Below, in pieces: positions 41,021 through 49,798 of a stretch of DNA of 64,000 nucleotides. The stretch is from positions 1 through 64,000 of the forward strand of contig JADMIM010000006.1 of NCBI GenBank assembly GCA_015478585.1. The letters are read 5' to 3'. The position numbers and the translations under genes were made by a program. Numbering within the stretch: the stretch's first letter is position 1; each line of letters starts with the position of its first letter. This stretch comes from Thermaceae bacterium (GTDB taxonomy: Bacteria > Deinococcota > Deinococci > Deinococcales > Thermaceae). The notes beneath the pieces were generated by a model, which saw only the letters and a program-made list of their open reading frames with translations, did no database searches and had not been told where the DNA came from.

Positions 41021-41989
41021 TTAGCCCTGTACCCGCAGCGAGGGCGGATACCAGGAAAGCAACTCTGCCGACGGAACCAAACTGCCCAGAAACTCGCCCT
41101 GCCCGCTCAGCTCGAGGGTCTCTCCGGCTCCCACCAGCAAGGTGTCGCCCCAGCCTAGCTTTCCCTCGGCCCATAGAGCCTCACCGTGCACCAGCGTAAG
41201 CAGCAAGAAGCTCTCTTGGGGAGCAGATATCTCGAGGGTGTCCTGCAAGCGGTAGCGCTCGAGCACGAAAGCTTCCGAGGCCAGCAACACCTCTTTGTGG
41301 TTGGCGGGTAGGGGTTTGGGTTGGGGAAGCGGGGTGGGCTCGAGCTTGGCTACTGCCAGACCCTTGTCCAGGTGCAGTTGGCGCGGCCTGCCGTAGTCGT
41401 AAAGGCGGTAGGTCAGGTCGGAGCGCTGCTGCACTTCGTAGAGCAAAAGCCCCGGCCCCAGCGCGTGAATGGTTCCGGCGGGCACATAAATCACCTGCCC
41501 AGGGCGCACCTGCTGGTGATGAAACAAACCCTCCACCTTTGCGCTTTTGAGAGCGACCTCGAGGGTGGTTTTTTCGACTGGGTGCTCGAGGCCATAGATT
41601 AGCTCGCCCTGGCCCTGGAGTATGCACCAGGCTTCGGTTTTACCGTGAAACCCGCTGGCGGCCTCGACGGAGTGGGCATAGGCATCATCGGGGTGAACCT
41701 GCACCGAGAGCCACTGGGCGGTATCGAGAAACTTGACCAGCAAAGGCAGCTCGAGGCCATAGCGAGCCAAGGGCGCAGTCCCCAAAAAAGCTGGCCCCAG
41801 TTCAGGCAGCACCGCCGATAGCTTGTGACCTGCAAAAACCCCGGTCTTGACTGGGTTTTGGTCGTAGGCTAGCCAGAGTTCGCCGATGGGTTCGGAGCTT
41901 TGCAGCCCGAGCTGCTCTGAGATGTGGTTCGCACCCCATATGCGGGTTTCGAGTCGGGCCTCGAGGCACAGGGCAATCACTTTATTCAT
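41021..41989 (-). CDS. manA: Mannose-6-phosphate isomerase, class I type
   Basis: About 322 residues from ATG 41989; TACCAT (42002-41997) ends seven bases before it on the minus strand. Zinc-site residues are in LSVQVHPDDAYAH, KTEAWCIL and YVPAGTIHALG; a cupin-like C-terminal domain follows. It interconverts mannose 6-phosphate and fructose 6-phosphate. No mannan or GDP-mannose gene is adjacent. Confidence 0.88.
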   Translation of the reverse strand: MNKVIALCLEARLETRIWGANHISEQLGLQSSEPIGELWLAYDQNPVKTGVFAGHKLSAVLPELGPAFLGTAPLARYGLELPLLVKFLDTAQWLSVQVHPDDAYAHSVEAASGFHGKTEAWCILQGQGELIYGLEHPVEKTTLEVALKSAKVEGLFHHQQVRPGQVIYVPAGTIHALGPGLLLYEVQQRSDLTYRLYDYGRPRQLHLDKGLAVAKLEPTPLPQPKPLPANHKEVLLASEAFVLERYRLQDTLEISAPQESFLLLTLVHGEALWAEGKLGWGDTLLVGAGETLELSGQGEFLGSLVPSAELLSWYPPSLRVQG

Positions 41990-42129
41990 CCCGCCGATGG
42001 TACGCCTCAAGTCCGCAAACCTCCAACCCGGCCATAATTTCAGCTCCTACAGTTTTCATAATTACTGCCCAGGGAAAGCTGACCCTATGTATAGACCGTA
42101 CCGAGTGGGAGTGGAGCGGCTTAGCTGGG

Positions 42130-42425
42130 TGAAACGGCTCCTCGTTCAAGGCTTTCAAATCTCAAGGTTTCAACTTTGAGTCTATCCACCCGACCCATCC
42201 TGAAAGAATACAAACCCTCATAGCCCTGATGAGTCTGGCTTTGGTCTGGGCTCACCGGGTAGGTGAGTGGTTAGCACAGCAAAAACCCACTCCCCTCAAG
42301 AACCAGGGCCGCAAACTATTTCCCACTTTGCGTTATGGACTCGACTTTCTACGCCCAATACTCCTCCACAAACACCTCGGTTATGACGACCTAGACCAAT
42401 GTATCCAGCTTTTGTGGTGTAGCAC
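42130..42425 (+). pseudogene. IS4-family transposase remnant
   Basis: One frame reads FKAFKSQGFNFESIHPTHPE, then RIQTLIALMSLALVWAHRVG, then PLKNQGRKLFPTLRYGLDFLRPILL. This is the C-terminal end of an IS4-type transposase (the usual FKALKSRGFNLE...WAYRVG pattern). The upstream catalytic DDE part is missing and the frame is closed by a TGA at 42130. It abuts a type A MITE-like element. The 120 bases before it contain TTCATAATTACTGC, also found at 46207-46222, and nothing else recognised. Confidence 0.7.
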
Positions 42426-42436
42426 AAATCGTAATC

Positions 42437-42542
42437 TGTCGCAGTTTCCGCTATTTTTGCCGCCACTCATGGCGGCAAAAAGGATCTGGGTAAGGTCTTT
42501 CTAACCGAGTGAAGCGTCCTATGCTTTCTGAAAACCGCTCTA
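42437..42542 (-). mobile_element. MITE-like element, type A, copy with hairpin
   Basis: The minus strand runs TA+GAGCGGTTTTCAGAAAGC, TAGAAAGACC, CCTTTTTGCCGCC, a hairpin GCCGCC-ATGAGT-GGCGGC, to GGAAACTGCGA+CA. It matches copy 3775-3880 over its whole length. Confidence 0.75.
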
Positions 42543-42711
42543 GACAGTGCACGGTTGATGAAAACCCCGTATCAATTGCCAATATTTGAGTTCAGGGCAA
42601 GGCCTTTGGCATGGACAAAACCACCGCCATATGTTTTAGACTGTAATCAATCTGCTTTAGCCTTGCAGCGGCGATATCTTAGCCCATATAGCCCACCTAT
42701 ACCTGCCGAAT

Positions 42712-43338
42712 ATGCGTATTCTGGCTCTCTCTGACCAAATTCACCCTTTCATCCATCAGGCCCGTTTTCCGGGCAACCTGCCGCCTTTTGAACTGGTGCT
42801 GGTTGCGGGCGACTTGCCGGGCAGCTATATCGAGTTTGTAGCTACCAAAGTCAGCGTTCCGGTGGTTTATGTGCACGGCAACCACAAGGAAGAATACGTG
42901 CAGGACTACTTGGGCCACCTGAGCCCACCGGGCGGGGCCATTCCCGCTCACGGGCGCATCGTGGACGTGGCAGGAATACGCATCGCGGGCTGGGGCGGCT
43001 CGCCACGCTATAACAACCGCGACTTCGGACAGTACACCGAATATCAGGCCCAGACGCGCTTTTTTTCTTGGTATCCGGTGCTCGCACCCCGCCGCATTTC
43101 CCAAGGGCACGGCGTAGACATTTTGCTCACCCACGCTCCACCGCCCGGCCCCCACGCCGGAACCGACTTTGCCCATCGGGGCAGCACCGCCCTGGGCTGG
43201 TTTGACCGCATATACCGGCCCAGAGCCCACCTTCACGGTCACGTCCACCTCTACGAAGCCCAACCGGTGCGGGAATATGTCACGCCGGAGGGTATTCGGG
43301 TGATTAATACCTTCGAGTACACCCTGCTCGAGCTATAA
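42712..43338 (+). CDS. Metallophosphoesterase
   Basis: A 208-residue calcineurin-like phosphoesterase. The metal motifs appear as ALSDQIHP (D-x-H altered to D-x-x-H), LVAGDLPGS, VHGNHKEE, LLTHAPPPG and LHGHVHLYE. It acts on a phosphodiester or monoester; the group includes cytoplasmic YfcE/CpdA-like enzymes. TATACC (42698-42703) is eight bases before the ATG. Twenty-two bases separate it from the SDR gene. Confidence 0.85.
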   Translation: MRILALSDQIHPFIHQARFPGNLPPFELVLVAGDLPGSYIEFVATKVSVPVVYVHGNHKEEYVQDYLGHLSPPGGAIPAHGRIVDVAGIRIAGWGGSPRYNNRDFGQYTEYQAQTRFFSWYPVLAPRRISQGHGVDILLTHAPPPGPHAGTDFAHRGSTALGWFDRIYRPRAHLHGHVHLYEAQPVREYVTPEGIRVINTFEYTLLEL

Positions 43339-43360
43339 ACCGCGATACAATAGCTGCACT

Positions 43361-44176
43361 GTGCAAATCGCGGGCAGTTTGTGCGTAGTTAGCGGGGCCA
43401 GCAGTGGCATCGGCAAGGCCACCGCCACCGAACTCGCCCGGCGTGGGGCAAAAGTGTTGCTGGTGGCGCGAAATGCCGAGCGGCTCGAGCAAATCGCCAG
43501 CGAAATCGCTAATGCGGGCGGACGAGCCTGGGCTTTTCCCGCCGACCTTTCCAAACCCCAGGAGGTCGAGGCTTTGGGCCAAGCCGTGCTCGAGGCCCAC
43601 GGGGTTCCCCAAATCCTGATTCACAGCGCAGGAACCGGAGCCTGGCGCTTCGTCGAGGAGACTTCTTACCAGGAATTCATCGAGCAGATGAACACTCCCT
43701 ATTTCGCGGCAGCGTTCCTTACACGGGCTTTTTTGCCGGCCATGCTCGAGGCCAACCAGGGTTTTATTCTTTCGGTCTGCTCGCCTGCCAGCCGCCAGGT
43801 TTGGCCGGGTGCGGCAGGCTATATCGCCGCACGGTGGGCCTTGAATGGCTTCACCGAAGCCCTGCGGGCCGATTTGTACGAGACCAATCTGAAAGCCTGT
43901 GCCTTCTTTCCCGGCAAAATCAGCGATAGCGAATATTTCAGCCGCAACCCCGACACCGAAAACCGCATCCCCCGGGTAGGGCGGTTTTTGCCGGAAATCA
44001 GCTCACGCCAGGCTGCTCTGGGCATCGTGCGGGCGATAGAAACCGAGGCCCGGACGATGTTCGTCCCCTGGCAACTGGGGGCATTCGACTTGTTGGCCCG
44101 GCTGTTTCCCCGAATCACCGAGCGGCTGGCCTGGAGTTCAGGGGCCAAACGCAAGACGCTGAGGGTCAAGGGCTAG
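43361..44176 (+). CDS. Short-chain dehydrogenase/reductase with Lys-to-Arg change
   Basis: A 271-residue classical SDR starting with GTG. Cofactor motif VVSGASSGIGKATATEL and the NAG-equivalent HSAGTGAW are present. The active-site Tyr is Y154 in AAGYIAARWALNGF, but the usual YxxxK lysine is R158. TACAAT (43346-43351) precedes the GTG by nine bases. The last ten residues (AKRKTLRVKG) and the stop are encoded by a heptamer array. It may still bind NAD(P), but catalysis by the standard mechanism is doubtful. Confidence 0.85.
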   Translation: MQIAGSLCVVSGASSGIGKATATELARRGAKVLLVARNAERLEQIASEIANAGGRAWAFPADLSKPQEVEALGQAVLEAHGVPQILIHSAGTGAWRFVEETSYQEFIEQMNTPYFAAAFLTRAFLPAMLEANQGFILSVCSPASRQVWPGAAGYIAARWALNGFTEALRADLYETNLKACAFFPGKISDSEYFSRNPDTENRIPRVGRFLPEISSRQAALGIVRAIETEARTMFVPWQLGAFDLLARLFPRITERLAWSSGAKRKTLRVKG

Positions 44177-44385
44177 ATGCAAGACGCTAAAAACTTGTCG
44201 AAGGTCGAACGTCTGAAGCCGAAAGCTGAAGGCAAAGAGCGGAGAGCTGAAAGCAAAATACAAGGGGCTAAAAAGCTACAGCAGGACAGCATAAGTGCCA
44301 TATCAAGAAACACTGTCTGGGACGCGGTTGGTGTTTTTAGGCTGTTGGGCCTTCGACCTTGAGCGTTAGTCGTTTTGCGTTTAGC
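44144..44385 (+). repeat. Complete heptamer-armed repeat, copy 5 (longest)
   Basis: The left arm starts inside the SDR gene with GCCAAAC, GCAAGAC, GCTGAGG, GTCAAGG, GCTAGAT, GCAAGAC, GCTAAAA, then after a four-base slip GTCGAAG, GTCGAAC, GTCTGAA, GCCGAAA, GCTGAAG, GCAAAGA, GCGGAGA, GCTGAAA, GCAAAAT. The core is about 44266-44337. The right arm (44344-44385) is on the other strand: GCTAAAC, GCAAAAC, GACTAAC, GCTCAAG, GTCGAAG, GCCCAAC. It fills the convergent gap before the PPK2 gene. Confidence 0.8.
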
Positions 44386-44397
44386 CCTCTTCCCGCC

Positions 44398-45198
44398 TTA
44401 CTTAATCTTGGCCCCCTTCAGCCCCTCCTCGGGGTCGGGAAACTTCATCTTCATGTCCTCGAGGGCCTTGACAATGAGGTGGGAAACTAGCCAGTTCCTG
44501 AACCAGTTGTGGTTGGCCGGAATCACGTACCAGGGGGCATAATCGGTGCTGGTTTCGCGGATGGCATCCTCGAAGGCGTTCATGTATTCGCCCCACAGGG
44601 CCCGATCCTCGAGGTCGCTCTTTTTAAACTTCCAGCGCTTTTCCGGGTCGTCCAGGCGCTCCTGCAAGCGCTTCTTTTGCTCGTCTACAGAGATGTGCAA
44701 GAAAAATTTCAGAATGGTGCAGCCTTCCTCCCCCAACATCCGCTCGAACTCCCGGATATGCCGGTAACGCCGCTCCCAAACCTTTTTAGGAAGCAGTTTC
44801 TTGACCCTCACTACCAACACGTCCTCGTAGTGGCTGCGGTTAAAAATCACCAACTCCCCTTTGGCTGGAACCTTCTGGTGAACCCGCCAGAGGTAGTCGT
44901 GGGCCTGCTCTTCCTGGCTGGGCACGCCAAAGCTGGCAACCTTGACCCCGGTGGGGTTGACCCGGTCAAACACCACCCGTATCGTGCCGTCCTTGCCCCC
45001 TGCGTCGAGGGCTTGCAGCACCACCAGCAGGCGGTGCTTTTTCTCGGCATAGAGCAGGTTTTGTAGGCTGCTGAGCTTGTCCCCCAGCTTGGCTAGCTCA
45101 GCCAGGGCTTGTTCTTTATTCCCCTTGAAGCCATTGGTGTCGTCGGGGTCGAAATCCTTCAGCCGGAACTTGCCGTCCTCGATGCGGTAGGGCTTCAT
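44398..45198 (-). CDS. ppk2: Polyphosphate kinase 2, class III type
   Basis: A 266-residue PPK2. Walker A is QALDAGGKDGTIRVVFDRVNP; lid and Walker B features are FNRSHYEDVLVVRV and RRYRHIREFERML; the C-terminal PANHNWFRNWLVSHLIV is conserved. Class III enzymes, described from Meiothermus, phosphorylate both AMP and ADP with polyphosphate. On the minus strand TAGAAT (45210-45205) ends six bases before the ATG, and its TAG is also the stop codon of ridA. Confidence 0.93.
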   Translation of the reverse strand: MKPYRIEDGKFRLKDFDPDDTNGFKGNKEQALAELAKLGDKLSSLQNLLYAEKKHRLLVVLQALDAGGKDGTIRVVFDRVNPTGVKVASFGVPSQEEQAHDYLWRVHQKVPAKGELVIFNRSHYEDVLVVRVKKLLPKKVWERRYRHIREFERMLGEEGCTILKFFLHISVDEQKKRLQERLDDPEKRWKFKKSDLEDRALWGEYMNAFEDAIRETSTDYAPWYVIPANHNWFRNWLVSHLIVKALEDMKMKFPDPEEGLKGAKIK

Positions 45199-45207
45199 GG
45201 AGCGATT

Positions 45208-45675
45208 CTACCCCTCCACAACCTCCACAATGCTTTCAATTTCCACCGGAATATCCCAGGGCAACTCGGCCATGCCCACCGCACTGCGGGCGTGCAGGCC
45301 CCGTTCTTCACCATAGAGTTCGACAATTAAGTCGGCAAAGCCGTTGAGCACGGCAGGCTGCTGGTTGAAACCCGGAGCGCTGTTGATAAAGCCCAGGGTT
45401 TTGACGAAGCGAACCGGCTCCAAGTCGCCCAGTTCGGCTTTTATCACCGCCAGCAGATTGAGCGCGGTGAGTTGGGCTGCCGCGTAGCCCTGCTCGAGGC
45501 TAACCTCACGCCCCAGCTTGCCGGTGTAGGCCGGTTGGCCCTCCCGCAAAGGGCCATTGCCCGAAAGGTAGAGCAAATTTCCACTGCGCCGAGCCAAGCG
45601 CATCTTGATGGTGGGTTGCGGCCTGACCTCGGGCAGCACCAGACCCAGGGCTGCCAAACGCGCTTCAATACCCAT
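45208..45675 (-). CDS. RidA-family (YjgF/UK114) protein
   Basis: The 155-residue protein has the larger RidA form (COG0251): [44 protein letters not shown], then [24 protein letters not shown] with the substrate Arg. Enzymes of this family hydrolyse reactive enamines and imines, although this subgroup has not all been tested. It overlaps the moaC end by 11 bases. Confidence 0.88.
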   Translation of the reverse strand: MGIEARLAALGLVLPEVRPQPTIKMRLARRSGNLLYLSGNGPLREGQPAYTGKLGREVSLEQGYAAAQLTALNLLAVIKAELGDLEPVRFVKTLGFINSAPGFNQQPAVLNGFADLIVELYGEERGLHARSAVGMAELPWDIPVEIESIVEVVEG

Positions 45676-46144
45676 CGCGCCGCCACTCCCCGGACTTGCC
45701 CCCAGATTTGTGCAGCAGACGCAGATCGGTGATCTCGAGGCCCTTGCTAGCGGCTTTGAGCATGTCGTAGACGGTCAGCGCAGCCACCCCGCAGGCGGTC
45801 AGGGCTTCCATCTCCACCCCGGTTTCGGCCTTGGTTTTCACGGTGGCCCGAACATAAACCCTGGCCTGGTCGGGGTGAAAAGTCAGCTCTAGCTCGGCGC
45901 TGCTGATGGGCAGTGGGTGACAAAGGGGAATCAGTTCACCGGTTTTTTTAGCCGCCATGATGCCCGCCAATTGGGCTACCGTGAGCGGGTCGCCCTTCCC
46001 TACCCCACCTTCCTTCAGGGCTTCCACCGCCTCGAGTGGGAGCTTGACGGTAGCCTCCGCCGTGGCGCTACGGTGCGTAAGGGCTTTGCCGCTCACGTCC
46101 ACCATGCGCGGCTTGCCATCCTTGAAATGGGTTAGCTTGGCCAT
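45665..46144 (-). CDS. moaC: Cyclic pyranopterin monophosphate synthase MoaC
   Basis: The 159-residue protein is a full-length Moa[26 protein letters not shown], the active-site segment [49 protein letters not shown] and the terminal KSGGKSGEW. It forms cyclic pyranopterin monophosphate in molybdenum cofactor synthesis. No other moa gene is in the window. Confidence 0.95.
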   Translation of the reverse strand: MAKLTHFKDGKPRMVDVSGKALTHRSATAEATVKLPLEAVEALKEGGVGKGDPLTVAQLAGIMAAKKTGELIPLCHPLPISSAELELTFHPDQARVYVRATVKTKAETGVEMEALTACGVAALTVYDMLKAASKGLEITDLRLLHKSGGKSGEWRRDGY

Positions 46145-46151
46145 ATACGCA

Positions 46152-46410
46152 GCCTAAAGCTAAAAGCCAAAAGCCGAAAGCCATACTGCTTTTGGCTATG
46201 ACGCTCTTCATAATTACTGCGCAGCAATCCATTGCAAAAATCACATCTCACACTGCTCAAGGTGTATGAAAACCACTCTAAGTGGCTCCAGGGTGAGGTT
46301 GCATAATTTCCATATTGGCAACCTCACCCAGGTTAGCTCGGGTAGCCACTTTGCGGCTATGGCCTACGGCCATCCCCTTTCGGGGTGGCTTTTGACAAAG
46401 CCACCCCGGA
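46152..46410. repeat. Heptamers, long inverted repeat and shared block upstream of moaC
   Basis: The 271-base gap holds heptamers GCCTAAA, GCTAAAA, GCCAAAA, GCCGAAA (46152-46179), a MITE-end fragment (GAAAACCACTCTA near 46267) and an inverted repeat GGGTGAGGTTGC/GCAACCTCACCC with a 15-base loop (about 46293-46331). It also holds the block GCGGCTATGGCCTACGGCCA shared with 35572-35591 and a hairpin GGGGTGGCTTT-TGAC-AAAGCCACCCC at about 46382-46407, just past the permease stop, which may end that operon. Confidence 0.65.
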
Positions 46411-46415
46411 GATAC

Positions 46416-47183
46416 TTATATATCCTTGCGCTCGAAAATTAGCAAGGCCAGCGCACCAAAGCCTACCGCATAAATCAGCATCAGCGAGAGGCCGGTAGCA
46501 ACGCTCTGGCTCACGTAAAGGTTGAGGTAGCTAGTAAAAAGAAAGTCCTTGAGCACCGGAAAAACCACCAGCAGGCGCATCAGGAAAAGGGTCGAGACCG
46601 CCGCCAGGGCCGCCGAGGTGGTGGAGAGAAAAATCACCGTGAAAAGCAGGGCCAGTGCCGAGAGCGGCCACAACACCATCGCCGCCAGCAGATGCGCCCG
46701 CAACACCTCGCCAAAAGCGGTCGAGGGCATGATATATCCCACCCCGGCAAAGTCACCCGCTCCCAGCCCAGTTCCCCCGAAAAAGCCGGTCAGGCCAAAG
46801 GGTAGCCCGGCCACCAGTGAACCCAGCAGGCTCATCCCCAGCAGCAGCACCGGGTACACGAGCACCATGACCAACTTGGCAAGCAGCAAGCGCCAGCGTG
46901 GACTGGGTCGCAGCAGCACCGATTTCAGGGTGCCCATGCTGACTTCACTGCCCAACACCTCGGCACTGGCAATGGCAACCAGAAAGGGGAACAAAAACTC
47001 CATGCTGGTGCGCAACACCAAAGCTGGAACCTGCCAGCCAGAGACCAGCTCGAGGCCAAACTGTGCCCGCAGCCCTGGGGCAAAGGCCCACAAAAACGGC
47101 AGCGCCAGCGCAGCCATCAGGCCAATCTGCACCGAGCGCAGCCGCACCAACTTGCCAAACTCCCAGATCAGGATTTTTAGCAT
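46416..47183 (-). CDS. ABC transporter permease (ABC-2 type)
   Basis: The 255-residue protein has six predicted membrane helices, for example PVLLLGMSLLGSLVAGLPFG and GLSLMLIYAVGFGALALLIF. The EVLGSEVSMGTLKSVLLRPSPRWRLLLAKL segment is typical of the ABC-2/NatB-like group. It should pair with the ATPase encoded upstream at 47337-48254. GGAGG-type sequence precedes the ATG. The exported substrate is unknown. Confidence 0.83.
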   Translation of the reverse strand: MLKILIWEFGKLVRLRSVQIGLMAALALPFLWAFAPGLRAQFGLELVSGWQVPALVLRTSMEFLFPFLVAIASAEVLGSEVSMGTLKSVLLRPSPRWRLLLAKLVMVLVYPVLLLGMSLLGSLVAGLPFGLTGFFGGTGLGAGDFAGVGYIMPSTAFGEVLRAHLLAAMVLWPLSALALLFTVIFLSTTSAALAAVSTLFLMRLLVVFPVLKDFLFTSYLNLYVSQSVATGLSLMLIYAVGFGALALLIFERKDI

Positions 47184-47223
47184 GGGAGCCTCCGCAGGAG
47201 GTGTTGACCGAGAAGGCTTTGTT

Positions 47224-47327
47224 GCAAGTCGCAGGTCGCAAGTCGCAAGTCGCAGGTTTGGCCCGGAACCTGAGACCCGCGACCTGCGACATCTCTCGCG
47301 GTAAACGGCAAACGGTCAATGGTAAAC
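47224..47327 (+). repeat. Two heptamer arrays between ABC permease and ATPase genes
   Basis: GCAAGTC, GCAGGTC, GCAAGTC, GCAAGTC, GCAGGTT run at 47224-47258, and GGTAAAC, GGCAAAC, GGTCAAT, GGTAAAC at 47300-47327. They separate two genes expected to be in one operon. Confidence 0.75.
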
Positions 47328-47336
47328 ATCTCTGAC

Positions 47337-48254
47337 CTACGCATTCTTCACCCTCTCGCGGTAGTACTCGTATAAGTCGAAGTAGTCGGGCTCGAGAAAC
47401 TGCACCTGATAGTTTTCCCGCACCAAAGCAGCCAGCGCGTCGTTGGGCGAACCCTCAAAAATCACGTTTATATCCCGCAGGCTCACATTCTGCACGCCAG
47501 GGACGGTTTTGAGGAAGGCATAAGCTTTGGCCGGGTCGCTGACCCGCAAGCGGTAGCGCTCGCCCTTGGAGCCCAGCTTTACCTCGTCCAGCAAGCGCCC
47601 TCCGCCCAAAATGCCCACCTTGTCGGCATAAGCCGAAACCTCGCGCAGGTGATGGGTGGAAAGCAGCACCGCTACGCCTTTCCAGGCCAATTCTGAGAGG
47701 ATATCGTGGACTTTGGAAATACCCTGAGGGTCTAGACCCGAGGTGGGCTCGTCGAGAATGAGTATCTGTGGCTCGTGCAAAATGGCCGAAGCCAGCCCCA
47801 GCCGCTGTCGCTGCCCAAGGGAGTAGGTGCGCACCGGTTGGTCGGCCACCGCGAGCAGCTCGAGCTTGGAGAGCATCTCGCGGATTTTGACCTCACTGCC
47901 CTGCAAATCGCTGAGAAAGGCCACCATCTCGAGGTTTTGCCGCCCGGTGAGGTGGGGATAAAAAGCTGCCGGAGCCTCTACCACTGCGCCCAGGGTGCGC
48001 CGAGCGGCATGGCCCCCGTTGTAGAGATCGGTTCCTAGCATTCGCACGGTTCCCGAGGTGGGAAAAGCCAGGCCTGTCAGCAGGCGAATCAGGGTGGTCT
48101 TCCCGGAGCCATTGGGGCCAGCCAGGGCATACACCTCGCCGGGTTGTACCCCAAAGCTTATGCCCTCCAGCACAGGCTTACGCCCGTAGCGCTTGACCAG
48201 GCTTTGGGCTTCCAGGGCGGCGGCTACCGTGCTGGTTTTGACCATATCGTTCAT
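47337..48254 (-). CDS. ABC transporter ATP-binding protein
   Basis: About 305 residues from ATG 48254. I prefer it over the upstream ATG 48317 because a perfect TATAAT (48267-48262) ends seven bases before it. Walker A GPNGSGKTT, Q-loop VVEAPAAFYPHLTG, signature YSLGQRQRLGLASAIL, Walker B ILILDEPTSGLDP and H-loop STHHLREV are intact. A C-terminal ferredoxin-like extension follows. It energises the permease downstream; the pair resembles NatAB or drug/lipid exporters. Confidence 0.88.
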   Translation of the reverse strand: MNDMVKTSTVAAALEAQSLVKRYGRKPVLEGISFGVQPGEVYALAGPNGSGKTTLIRLLTGLAFPTSGTVRMLGTDLYNGGHAARRTLGAVVEAPAAFYPHLTGRQNLEMVAFLSDLQGSEVKIREMLSKLELLAVADQPVRTYSLGQRQRLGLASAILHEPQILILDEPTSGLDPQGISKVHDILSELAWKGVAVLLSTHHLREVSAYADKVGILGGGRLLDEVKLGSKGERYRLRVSDPAKAYAFLKTVPGVQNVSLRDINVIFEGSPNDALAALVRENYQVQFLEPDYFDLYEYYRERVKNA

Positions 48255-48380
48255 GCCGCAGATTATACCGACGTAACGCCCTGGGTCTGGGTCATCTTCG
48301 GCATGGCTGGTCTTCACGTAACGGCTCGAGAGTCCACGGCTGCTCAGGAGGGCCCGGCTGGTTGACGGGGACGTTATGAT

Positions 48381-49598
48381 CTACTTTTGTCCCAAGGCCA
48401 CTACCACGTCGTAGCCGCTGGGCTCGAGGCGAATTCTGCTCTGCAAGGGCAAGCTCAGCAAGTCGGCGTAGTCTCTTGCTAGCCTGAACGCCGGGGATTC
48501 GTGCCCCACCACCGAGACCCCACTTTTCACGTATACCGTGCTGGGGCCATCCACATTTCCGATTTGCACATCCGGCAGCGGCAAACCGAGCTGAGCTAAG
48601 CCTTGGCGATAGCGTTGGCCCTGAGCTGTGCCGCTCCCATCCAACAGCAATACCTTGAGTCCTCTGGCTTCAGCCTGGGCGAGCCGCGCCATCACCTCGG
48701 AGTCGGCGGCATAGCCCAGCAGGCCGGAGACAAACGAAGCCCTGGCAATCTCGTCCACTACTAGATTATTGCCTTGCTCGAGGGTCGGAAGGGTAGCACT
48801 CTTAAGGGTCAGGCCGCGCAGTTGGGGCACCAGACCAACCACCGTGGTGAGGGGTAAATCGGTCTCGAGGCTGTTCCACACTGCGCCTGCCACTCCCGGC
48901 AAGCGCGGCCAATAGCGCGGGCTCTGGGCCTTGCGGGCTACCTGGTTGAGAATGTCTTTGATACGATCTAAGCGGCCCAAATCCGAGCCTTCCCAGTGGC
49001 GAAAGCGCATATACTTGACAGCATCCTTGCCGTCCAGGTGGAGTTTTCCTGCGGGAAAATCAATGAACAGCCCGGCTGCCCGGTCAGTGTATTTCATGGG
49101 GCTCGGGAGCACCACATCCACCCCATCCACCGCGTCCACCAGACGCATCACCGCCTCAAAGGTGAGTATTACATAGTGCTGTACCGGCATCCCCAACACG
49201 TCCCCGACTGCCTGCCGCAGCCCTATAGCCCCACTGCGCTCGTATACGGCATTGATTTTGCCGTCGTAACTATCCGAAGTAAACCGCAGGTCGCGCGGGA
49301 GGGCTACCAGGGTCGCTTCCTGACCCCGCAGGCGTACATAAAAAATGGTGTCGGTGCGTTTTCCAGGGCCACAGGCCAGGTGATAACCACAGTATTCGGT
49401 GTCTCGAGCCGCAACCACCAGGCTCACTTCCTGGGCAGAAGACGGGACATAAGGCGGCGGGGCCACTACTTCCTGCAAGCGGCGGTCTGCGTCTGGGCTA
49501 AAAGCCAATACCGCTGCCAAAGCCAAAAAGGCCAGGCCCAGGAGCAACAAGGAAAGACGGGGGCCACCAGGCTTGCGGCGGGGCCGAGCAGTCGCCAT
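48381..49598 (-). CDS. LytR-CpsA-Psr (LCP) family protein with LytR_C domain
   Basis: The 405-residue protein has one N-terminal membrane helix (LSLLLLGLAFLALAAVLAF). An LCP catalytic domain follows (ARDTEYCGYHLACGPGKRTDTIFYVRL, LPRDLRFTSDSYDGKINAVYERSG, YMRFRHWEGSDLGRLDR), and a LytR_C domain is at about 310-400. LCP proteins attach glycopolymers to peptidoglycan outside the membrane. The Cys pair in the first motif is unusual. TAACCT ends seven bases before the ATG. Confidence 0.87.
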   Translation of the reverse strand: MATARPRRKPGGPRLSLLLLGLAFLALAAVLAFSPDADRRLQEVVAPPPYVPSSAQEVSLVVAARDTEYCGYHLACGPGKRTDTIFYVRLRGQEATLVALPRDLRFTSDSYDGKINAVYERSGAIGLRQAVGDVLGMPVQHYVILTFEAVMRLVDAVDGVDVVLPSPMKYTDRAAGLFIDFPAGKLHLDGKDAVKYMRFRHWEGSDLGRLDRIKDILNQVARKAQSPRYWPRLPGVAGAVWNSLETDLPLTTVVGLVPQLRGLTLKSATLPTLEQGNNLVVDEIARASFVSGLLGYAADSEVMARLAQAEARGLKVLLLDGSGTAQGQRYRQGLAQLGLPLPDVQIGNVDGPSTVYVKSGVSVVGHESPAFRLARDYADLLSLPLQSRIRLEPSGYDVVVALGQK

Positions 49599-49756
49599 GA
49601 TGTCCAGGTTACAGGACTTTCCTCTAAGTCGCGCCCCATAGGCGGGTCGTGCTGAGGCAATGCGGTCTCAAGCCCATCCACCCGTGGAGATGGCTCGAGG
49701 CTATCCCGCCAGTAGGGGTTGCCCTGCTGCTGGGAGTTTATCTGTTCATTATGTTT

Positions 49757-49785
49757 TTGACATAATATCCCAAATAGGGTATACT
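49757..49785 (+). promoter_or_regulatory. Consensus sigma-A promoter of gyrA
   Basis: TTGACA (49757-49762), a 17-base spacer and TATACT (49780-49785) form the best promoter in the window. Transcription should start near 49792. Confidence 0.85.
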
Positions 49786-49798
49786 AGAGCGTTGAGCT

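Noticed and set aside
44144-44273. Heptamer array considered as a CRISPR array
   Set aside because: Units are seven bases and contiguous, with no constant 24-40 base repeat or spacers, and no cas genes are present.
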